From assembly GCF_019665765.1 (NCBI RefSeq), contig NZ_CP081150.1, positions 2,232,001-2,296,000 of the forward strand: DNA of 64,000 bases, given 5' to 3'. Shown here one piece after another: positions 57,788 through 64,000 of this stretch. Position numbers and translations under genes: made by a program. The notes under the pieces were generated by a model. That model was given only the letters and a program-made list of their open reading frames with translations, was not told the origin of the DNA and searched no databases. Numbering within the stretch: the first letter of the stretch is position 1; the number at the start of each line of letters is the position of its first letter. The stretch is from Deefgea tanakiae. GTDB taxonomy: Bacteria > Pseudomonadota > Gammaproteobacteria > Burkholderiales > Chitinibacteraceae.

Positions 57788-59911
57788 CTAAAGTTTACCG
57801 TATTTACTCAACAACTTATCAAGCCACTTCGAGGCGGTTAGTCGTTGAGGCATGGTCCCTTTGTAAAGCAAAATTTCAAGGTGATCGAAGGCTTCCCGCC
57901 GCTGACCATTGCTAATTAAATTAGCAATATTTTGCAGAACTTCATCATCAGAAATGAAATCACCATTTTCAGCGATTGATTTTGGGACTCCCTTAGTTTC
58001 CTCAATCGGTACATTAACCGGTTTGCGGAGCGCATCTACTGGTGCAGCCTCTTCATTAATTTCAAATTCCTCAGGTATTGAAGCAAAAAAAGCATCTTCG
58101 GACTCTTTGATACTCGATGCCTTATCTTCCAATGGTTTGAAATCAATTTCAAATGTGAAACCATCACTCACATCTAAACCATTACTCCCAGTCGCATCGT
58201 CGGGCAATTTAAATCCTGCATCATTATACAATTCCGCAGCCAAGTTCGAATTTGATATCTCAATCTTGTTATGATTTTCTTGCTTGCCAAAGTCAGGCAT
58301 AACGTCCAGCGATTGGTACAAAGGATTCGTTGGGTCAATTTGCAAGCCAAGACCTTGCACTTGCTGCCAAAGAGCCTCACTAGAAAACTGTAACCGAAAA
58401 GCAACCGCACGCTCTTGGAATAGCTCCACCATATTGTTCTGTTGAAATACATCAAACAATTTCATCCAAAGTGCTAACGCAGTTGGGCGCTCAGCAACCT
58501 CATGCATTAATAAATTAATCGCCTGCTTGGTGAGCCCATGATCGATCAGCAGCTGCGCTTCTTCTGCTACCGAGTTCGGCGAGAATACATCAACGTCTTC
58601 ATTGTGCCACTCTTGATCATCGATATTTCGTACAGGAATACCTATTTCATCGTCGTCAAAGCCACCAGTGCGGGGCATAAACTGACTATTAAAGTTAGTG
58701 GGGGTACGTGGAGCAGGAGTAGCCCCATAAGGATTAACATGCATCGTCGATATGCCAAGCATAGAATAAGGTTCTTCCTGGGCTTGCCGCTGAAACACAT
58801 GCCGCCGCCACAATAGAATTGCAACGACAGCAATAATGAATGCAATCAAATATAGCAACGACATTGAAAAATAGCTGTTAGATTGTTCTTTGCTTTCCAC
58901 GTTGGATGGCGATGAGTCAGCCGAATTGGTTTTGAAACTATTGAGCTGTTTTTCTAATTGTGTAATCTGATATTTAAGCTGCAGCATCTGCGAAGCTTGT
59001 TCATCGGTCTCTAACGACAATAATCGTTCGCGTAGACGAAGGGTTTCCTCTGGGCTAAGGGTATTTTTCTGGTTTAAATCTAGGCTTGGCAAAGATAAAC
59101 GAAGACGAAAATCACCGCTTTTCTCCACCGAATTAGCAACAGGAACTTCAGCCGCCGAGGGTACGGAATCAAGGGTGAGTCTAGGCAGCACCTCTTGTTG
59201 AGTCATCGGCTCGACTCGAACAGGCTGGCTAACAATGGCTGGACTTGAAATCGGAGAAGGTAACTGCAGACGCCAATCTCCCCCTAGACGCACTGAAGTC
59301 CCTTGAGGCAAGTCAGGGTTTAAATCATAAATAGCATCAATAAATTTGGCTCTTAACTTGTCATCATTCGGATAATATCGACGAGCAATACTAGCAACCG
59401 AATCACCATCTTCAGTTAACCAAGCAGTTCCAAGCCGAGGCAAACTTCGACGACTTTGCTTGCTACTTGCAACGACCTCGGTCTGCTTTCGTTGTGCAAC
59501 CTTATATTCCCTTGGGTCAAGTAGCACTCTATAATCGCGCTGAAAAACCCGATCCTCTTCCCCTGGGCACTTCACTCGCACAGAAACATTCACCACCGGC
59601 TCTTGTAATGGATCAAGTCCATGCACCAACAAGCGGCCACCATCGCCGTCTTGCTGGAAGATCAGCTTGGCGCGTCTTAATGAATTGATCTCCGCATTGT
59701 CATGCGGGCTTACCAAACGAAAGCAATTGCTATTTATGTCCTCATCGTTGGTTGAAGCGACAGGAATACTGGCATCAAACTTTTCACCCAGCGCAGAATT
59801 AACGCGTATTTCACCCAGCATGGCAGCGTTAGAGTGTGCAATCAGCAAACTCATCACGGTGACTGCAAGCAAACGGGAGTTAAACATCAAATGAGGCCAT
59901 TTTCTTATCAT
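57788..59911 (-). CDS. fimV: FimV/HubP-family pole-organising protein
   Basis: The 707-residue protein has a signal peptide (VTVMSLLIAHSNAA), a FimV N-terminal domain (MLGEIRVNSALGEKFDASIP), a LysM-like segment (DGDSVASIARRYYPNDDKLR) for peptidoglycan binding, a coiled coil (about 290-330), one membrane segment (YFSMSLLYLIAFIIAVVAIL) and a C-terminal acidic region with TPR-like DFISDDEVLQNIANLISNGQ. FimV (TspA in Neisseria) positions type IV pilus and other polar machinery, which fits the pilTU neighbours. It may start at 59911 or at ATG 59887 (MFNSRLL), which gives a more normal signal peptide; no clear ribosome-binding site decides. Confidence 0.85.
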   Translation of the reverse strand: MIRKWPHLMFNSRLLAVTVMSLLIAHSNAAMLGEIRVNSALGEKFDASIPVASTNDEDINSNCFRLVSPHDNAEINSLRRAKLIFQQDGDGGRLLVHGLDPLQEPVVNVSVRVKCPGEEDRVFQRDYRVLLDPREYKVAQRKQTEVVASSKQSRRSLPRLGTAWLTEDGDSVASIARRYYPNDDKLRAKFIDAIYDLNPDLPQGTSVRLGGDWRLQLPSPISSPAIVSQPVRVEPMTQQEVLPRLTLDSVPSAAEVPVANSVEKSGDFRLRLSLPSLDLNQKNTLSPEETLRLRERLLSLETDEQASQMLQLKYQITQLEKQLNSFKTNSADSSPSNVESKEQSNSYFSMSLLYLIAFIIAVVAILLWRRHVFQRQAQEEPYSMLGISTMHVNPYGATPAPRTPTNFNSQFMPRTGGFDDDEIGIPVRNIDDQEWHNEDVDVFSPNSVAEEAQLLIDHGLTKQAINLLMHEVAERPTALALWMKLFDVFQQNNMVELFQERAVAFRLQFSSEALWQQVQGLGLQIDPTNPLYQSLDVMPDFGKQENHNKIEISNSNLAAELYNDAGFKLPDDATGSNGLDVSDGFTFEIDFKPLEDKASSIKESEDAFFASIPEEFEINEEAAPVDALRKPVNVPIEETKGVPKSIAENGDFISDDEVLQNIANLISNGQRREAFDHLEILLYKGTMPQRLTASKWLDKLLSKYGKL

Positions 59912-60014
59912 TATTTATTTTAAATTACTCGAATTATCCAAATTATTTTTTAGCAAAATGTGGCTTTAATATGATGTTAAACACCACAAAAATACTGACT
60001 CTAGACCTATATAA

Positions 60015-61151
60015 TTAAACAATATCGAGATGATCTAGCCCAGACAATACATCTCTATTTTTGGACTCTGTTCCGTTAAGCTTAATTTGTAGACGCAAGT
60101 CATTGACTGAATCAGCATTACGCAGAGCATCTTCATAGCTAATTCGATTGGCCTCAAACAAATCAAATAAAGATTGATCAAACGTTTGCATGCCAAGCTC
60201 ACGAGATTTTTTCATGATTTCTTTAATCTCGTGTACTTCTCCTTTGAAAATCAACTCTGAAATCAACGGTGAATTGAGCATCACTTCTACAGCGGCAACA
60301 CGACCTTTTCCTGATAGGTGTGGTACCAATCGTTGAGAAACAAAGGCCTTCAAATTCAACGACAAATCCATCAAGAGCTGCGAACGTCGCTCTTCAGGGA
60401 AAAAGTTAATAATCCGATCTAGAGCCTGATTCGACGAGTTGGCATGCAAGGTGGCCATGCACAAATGCCCCGTTTCAGCAAAGGCAATGGCATAATCCAT
60501 CGTTTCACGATCACGAATCTCACCAATCAAAATCACATCCGGCGCTTGGCGCAAGGTGTTTTTAAGTGCTGCCATCCAAGAATCAGTATCAACGCCAACC
60601 TCACGCTGAGTAATGATTGAGTTCTTGTGCTCATGCACATATTCAATGGGGTCTTCAATCGTAATGATGTGATCGTATGCATATTCATTACGATGACCGA
60701 TCATGGCCGCTAAAGAGGTCGATTTACCTGATCCAGTCCCCCCCACAAAAATAACTAAGCCACGCTTAGTCATGGCGATATCACGTAGCACAGGCGGCAG
60801 GTTGAGTTCTTCAAGCTTAGGAATTTCGGAGTTAATCGTACGCAATACCATTCCGACGCGACCTTGCTGCATAAAAGCATTTACGCGAAAACGCCCCATC
60901 GTGCCTGGGCTAATTGCAAAGTTACATTCTTTGTTGGCTTCAAAGTCCTCAGCCTGGCGATCATTCATAATCGCACGCGCTAATTCTTTGGTGTGCTGCG
61001 CGGTCAATTGCTGATTTGAAACCGGCGTTACTCGACCGTCAATCTTCATGGCTGGTGGAAAATCGACCGTAATAAAAAGATCCGAAGCATTTTTGCCACG
61101 CATATGGCGCAACAAATCATGCATAAACTTAGCGGCTTGTTCTTTTTCCAT
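60015..61151 (-). CDS. pilU: Type IV pilus retraction ATPase PilU
   Basis: The 378-residue ATPase has Walker A GGTGSGKST near 137, ITIEDPIEYVHEHKNSIITQ and DVILIGEIRDRETMDYAIAF. Sequence features distinguishing it from PilT are the longer C-terminus (GLDHLDIV end) and LELG-to-MDLSLNLKAF; the order pilT then pilU is conserved. PilU works with PilT in pilus retraction. The gap to pilT is 11 bases, so they form an operon. Confidence 0.95.
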   Translation of the reverse strand: MEKEQAAKFMHDLLRHMRGKNASDLFITVDFPPAMKIDGRVTPVSNQQLTAQHTKELARAIMNDRQAEDFEANKECNFAISPGTMGRFRVNAFMQQGRVGMVLRTINSEIPKLEELNLPPVLRDIAMTKRGLVIFVGGTGSGKSTSLAAMIGHRNEYAYDHIITIEDPIEYVHEHKNSIITQREVGVDTDSWMAALKNTLRQAPDVILIGEIRDRETMDYAIAFAETGHLCMATLHANSSNQALDRIINFFPEERRSQLLMDLSLNLKAFVSQRLVPHLSGKGRVAAVEVMLNSPLISELIFKGEVHEIKEIMKKSRELGMQTFDQSLFDLFEANRISYEDALRNADSVNDLRLQIKLNGTESKNRDVLSGLDHLDIV

Positions 61152-61162
61152 TTTGCTAACTC

Positions 61163-62206
61163 TTAGCCTTTAAAATTATCAGGTATTGCTGCTTTACTGC
61201 GCGCATCCGCAATTGAAACAATGTTTCTTTGTACTAAGTTTTGTAAACATTGATCCAAAGTCTGCATCCCATATTGCGATCCAGTTTGAATGGACGAATA
61301 CATTTGGGCAATCTTATTTTCACGAATCAAATTTCGAATCGCAGGAATACCAATCATAATTTCATGTGCCGCAACACGCCCTTGCCCGTCTTTTGTCTTC
61401 AACAAGGTTTGTGAAATAACCGCACGTAATGATTCAGACAACATCGAACGAACCATTTCTTTCTCAGCGGCAGGGAACACGTCAACCACGCGGTCAATCG
61501 TTTTCGCGGCAGAGGTCGTATGCAAGGTACCAAACACTAAATGCCCCGTTTCAGCAGCAGTGAGAGCTAAACGAATGGTTTCCAAATCACGCATTTCACC
61601 CACCAAGATCACATCAGGATCTTCACGCAAAGCACTACGCAGCGCATTGGAGAACGACATCGTATGGGGGCCAACTTCACGTTGATTCACTAAACATTTT
61701 TTTGATTGATGTACAAACTCAATCGGGTCTTCAACGGTCAAAATATGGCCGTAGTCATTATCATTAATAAAGTTGACCATCGCGGCCAATGTGGTCGACT
61801 TACCTGAGCCAGTTGGGCCAGTAACCAGAACTAAACCTCGTGGATTTTGCGCGATATCTTGAAATACTTTTGGGCAACCCAGCTCTTCCAGTGACAAGAC
61901 CTTAGATGGAATGGTCCGAAATACTGCGCCTGCGCCACGATTTTGTACAAAGGCATTGACGCGGAAACGCGCCAGATTCGGAATTTCAAATGAAAAATCG
62001 CACTCTAATGTATCTTCGTAAATTTTACGCTGGCCATCATTCATAATGTCGTACACCATATCGTGCACGTCTTTATGCTCCATCGCAGGCAAATTAATAC
62101 GGCGAACATCACCGTGTACGCGAATCATTGGCGGCAAGCCTGCGGAAAGATGTAAGTCGGATGCTTTATTCTTTACCGAAAAGGCTAAGAGTTCTGAGAT
62201 TTCCAT
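61163..62206 (-). CDS. pilT: Type IV pilus retraction ATPase PilT
   Basis: The 347-residue ATPase has Walker A GPTGSGKSTT near 133, VEDPIEFVHQSKKCLVNQRE, DVILVGEMRDLETIRLALTA and the C-terminal AIRNLIRENKIAQMYSSIQ segment with the conserved AIRNLIRE motif required for retraction. It disassembles the pilus fibre in twitching motility and DNA uptake. GAGGAAGA precedes ATG. It is divergent from yggS. Confidence 0.96.
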   Translation of the reverse strand: MEISELLAFSVKNKASDLHLSAGLPPMIRVHGDVRRINLPAMEHKDVHDMVYDIMNDGQRKIYEDTLECDFSFEIPNLARFRVNAFVQNRGAGAVFRTIPSKVLSLEELGCPKVFQDIAQNPRGLVLVTGPTGSGKSTTLAAMVNFINDNDYGHILTVEDPIEFVHQSKKCLVNQREVGPHTMSFSNALRSALREDPDVILVGEMRDLETIRLALTAAETGHLVFGTLHTTSAAKTIDRVVDVFPAAEKEMVRSMLSESLRAVISQTLLKTKDGQGRVAAHEIMIGIPAIRNLIRENKIAQMYSSIQTGSQYGMQTLDQCLQNLVQRNIVSIADARSKAAIPDNFKG

Positions 62207-62295
62207 TTATAATTCTTCCTCTTATCCATCTAAAGGCCTCAAGCTAGCCCTATTTTATATAAAGGGCGAATGGCCCTTGAGTGATTGTGTCCATT

Positions 62296-63006
62296 ATGGC
62301 AACGATATTTACTGCATTGCAAGACGTACAAGCGAGGATTCACGCTGCATGCACAGCTGCCGCGCGAAATGATCAGGAAGTAACCCTCTTAGCCGTCAGT
62401 AAAACCTTTCCAAGTCGTGATATTCGTATGCTTTACGAGCATGGCCATCGTGCATTTGGTGAAAACTACGCACAAGAATTAGCCACCAAGCATCATGAGT
62501 TGAGCGATTGTACAGGTTTAGAATGGCACTTTATTGGTCCAATACAAAGTAATAAAACAAAGTTAGTCGCTGAAAATGCAGCTTGGGTTCATACAATAGA
62601 CCGTTTTAAAATAGCCGAGCGTCTTTCCAATCAAAGACCAAGTCACATGGCGGCGCTAAATATCTGCCTCCAAGTCAATGTGTCTGGCGAACAAAGCAAG
62701 TCAGGTATTACCCCCAGTGAGCTGCTTGGATTAGCACAACAAGTCAGTCAGTTGCCGCAGATAAATATTCGTGGCTTGATGTGCATCCCCGAAGCCACTG
62801 ATAATGCCACACGCCTAGCGAAACAATTTTCCACCTTAGTGTCACTGAAAGCACAACTGAACCAACAAGGATTTAAGCTAGATACCCTCTCAATGGGCAT
62901 GTCGGGCGATTTAGAATTAGCGATTGCATCAGGATCAACTTTAGTTCGAATTGGTAGCGCCATTTTTGGTGCCAGAACCTATACATCAGGAAATACAGCA
63001 CAATGA
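62296..63006 (+). CDS. yggS: PLP-homeostasis protein YggS
   Basis: The 236-residue protein has the PLP lysine in TLLAVSKTFPSRDIRMLYEH and conserved GENYAQELATKH, EWHFIGPIQSNKTK and LSMGMSGDLELAIASGSTLV. It binds PLP and affects amino-acid and cofactor balance. ATG 62296 (MATIFTALQDVQ) is chosen over a start 15 bases upstream. It overlaps proC by four bases (ATGA). Confidence 0.93.
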   Translation: MATIFTALQDVQARIHAACTAAARNDQEVTLLAVSKTFPSRDIRMLYEHGHRAFGENYAQELATKHHELSDCTGLEWHFIGPIQSNKTKLVAENAAWVHTIDRFKIAERLSNQRPSHMAALNICLQVNVSGEQSKSGITPSELLGLAQQVSQLPQINIRGLMCIPEATDNATRLAKQFSTLVSLKAQLNQQGFKLDTLSMGMSGDLELAIASGSTLVRIGSAIFGARTYTSGNTAQ

Positions 63007-63818
63007 AAATTACTTACATCGGCGGTGGCAATATGGCTGCGGCCATGATTGGCGGCATGTTAGCGCAAGGCTTTACCGGCAGTGAAATTCACGTCGTTGA
63101 GCCTGATGCAAAAAAACGCGATGAACTCACCACACAATACGGCATTAGCACCAGTGCGCCTGATGAAGCACTCCCAACAAGCCTTGCCATCATCTTTGCG
63201 ATCAAGCCTCAACAATTTCGCAGCGTAGCCGCTCAAATTTTGCCGCAATTAAACAATGCATTAGTCATTTCGATTGCAGCGGGGATTCGCGCCGAAACAA
63301 TTTCTAAATGGCTAGGTAATTACGGTCGAATTATCCGTGTCATGCCCAATACCCCTGCACTCGTTCAAGCCGGTATTTCTGGTGTCTATGCTTCAGCAGA
63401 AGTCACGAGCGACGACAAAGCACTCACTGAGCGTATTTTGGCATCGATTGGTGAGCAAGTTTGGGTTGACGATGAAAGCCAAATCGACGGCATTACAGCG
63501 ATTTCCGGCAGTGGTCCAGCCTATGTATTTTACTTTATGGAAGCACTTCAAGCCGCAGCCAAGGCACAAGGCTTTAATGCTGAAATTGCGCAAAAACTCG
63601 CCTACCAAACATTTGCTGGTGCAGTGAAACTAGCGCTGAGTAGTGAAGATGATGCGGGAACCTTGCAAGTCAAAGTCACGTCCAAAGGTGGCACCACTGA
63701 ACGCGCAATTAAAGCCCTTGAAACGAGTCAAGTTCGGTCAACCATTATTGCTGCAGCTTCTGCCGCTGCGGCACGTTCACGTGAGTTAGGCGAAGAACTC
63801 GGCCGTGATACCGAGTAA
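63003..63818 (+). CDS. proC: Pyrroline-5-carboxylate reductase
   Basis: The 271-residue protein begins MKITYIGGGNMAAAMIGGML with the NADPH-binding GGGNMA. Later IIRVMPNTPALVQAGISGVY, ITAISGSGPAYVFYFMEALQ and VTSKGGTTERAIKALE are the conserved active-site blocks. It makes proline from P5C. The gene is coupled to yggS, and yggT follows 15 bases later; this yggS-proC-yggT order is common in proteobacteria. Confidence 0.96.
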   Translation: MKITYIGGGNMAAAMIGGMLAQGFTGSEIHVVEPDAKKRDELTTQYGISTSAPDEALPTSLAIIFAIKPQQFRSVAAQILPQLNNALVISIAAGIRAETISKWLGNYGRIIRVMPNTPALVQAGISGVYASAEVTSDDKALTERILASIGEQVWVDDESQIDGITAISGSGPAYVFYFMEALQAAAKAQGFNAEIAQKLAYQTFAGAVKLALSSEDDAGTLQVKVTSKGGTTERAIKALETSQVRSTIIAAASAAAARSRELGEELGRDTE

Positions 63819-63833
63819 TCAAGAGGACGCACT

Positions 63834-64000
63834 ATGTTGACTAGCGTATTAGACTTTTTACTGCGGAATGTTTTAGATTTTTTCATTCTACTGCTATTAG
63901 CTCGCTTTTATTTTCAAGCTGCCAAAGTGTCATTTCGCCATCCGCTGGGCCAATTTGTACTGGCATTAACTAACTGGATTGTCTTGCCAGTACGTCGCCT
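63834..64000 (+). CDS. yggT: YggT-family membrane protein, cut by the window edge
   Basis: ATG at 63834 follows AAGAGGA. The 55 visible codons begin MLTSVLDFLLRNVLDFFILL and continue to LGQFVLALTNWIVLPVRR, the YggT signature before the first loop. YggT proteins are small inner-membrane proteins with a suggested role in osmotic tolerance or division. The 3' part is outside the window. Confidence 0.85.
   Translation, partial: MLTSVLDFLLRNVLDFFILLLLARFYFQAAKVSFRHPLGQFVLALTNWIVLPVRR

Overview
The window reads as a stretch of chromosome from a betaproteobacterium, most likely order Neisseriales and possibly the Chitinibacteraceae (Chitinibacter/Deefgea type). The order-level call rests on the 16S gene, the pilT-pilU pair next to yggS-proC-yggT, a FimV-like protein, an orn-pncC-hslO operon and a cysI-DUF934 pair. 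The family-level call is inference from sequence feel, not from a search. Most genes are housekeeping or signalling genes with intact frames. Two intergenic areas (about 2.0-2.7 kb and 30.1-34.6 kb) carry decaying genes and repeats.

Layout. 1-1.9 kb: a nitric-oxide response block on the minus strand (nnrS, a DUF2249 protein, nsrR) with operator-like sites over both promoters. 2.17-2.69 kb: a small two-gene accessory unit that looks broken. 2.66-6.4 kb: minus-strand chrA, an OmpA-domain protein, a cysteine-cluster protein and a LysR regulator. 6.6-10.8 kb: plus-strand TPR-diguanylate cyclase, a TPR-only relative lacking the GGDEF domain, a DUF2092 protein and an Asn-rich exported protein. 10.9-16.0 kb: a small lipoprotein, purL, and a divergent solute-binding protein. 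16.1-21.8 kb: a complete rRNA operon on the minus strand (16S, tRNA-Ile, tRNA-Ala, 23S, 5S) with promoter, boxA elements, processing stem and terminator visible. 22-30 kb: a hypothetical gene, a Tat/lipoprotein PhoX phosphatase with a clear triple Pho box, sulfite reductase cysI with its DUF934 partner, and pepN.

30.1-34.6 kb is the accessory part: a remnant of an RTX-toxin-activating acyltransferase, a lone lipoprotein, hairpin repeats in several copies, a VOC protein, a DMT transporter, a DUF6882 protein and a small MITE-like element with inverted ends. 34.6-41.1 kb: a TIGR03790-type exported protein, then the overlapping orn-pncC-(proteasome homologue)-hslO operon, an M48 protease, phhB and rsgA. 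41.3-52.6 kb is the most unusual region: an acetoacetate-decarboxylase-like/FAD-oxidoreductase fusion, a 2384-residue Ser/Thr kinase-AAA-hybrid histidine kinase, and an overlapping response regulator-diguanylate cyclase. 52.6-64 kb: a DUF2062 membrane protein, relA, a chemotaxis receptor, a FimV-like protein, pilU, pilT, yggS, proC and the start of a yggT gene.

Several signalling layers meet here: two diguanylate cyclases with intact inhibitory I-sites, a giant phosphorelay kinase, a (p)ppGpp synthetase, a chemoreceptor and type IV pilus motors. The best candidate for an undescribed system is the three-gene set at 41.3-52.6 kb, in which a fused redox/decarboxylase-like enzyme sits just upstream of a kinase-to-c-di-GMP relay.
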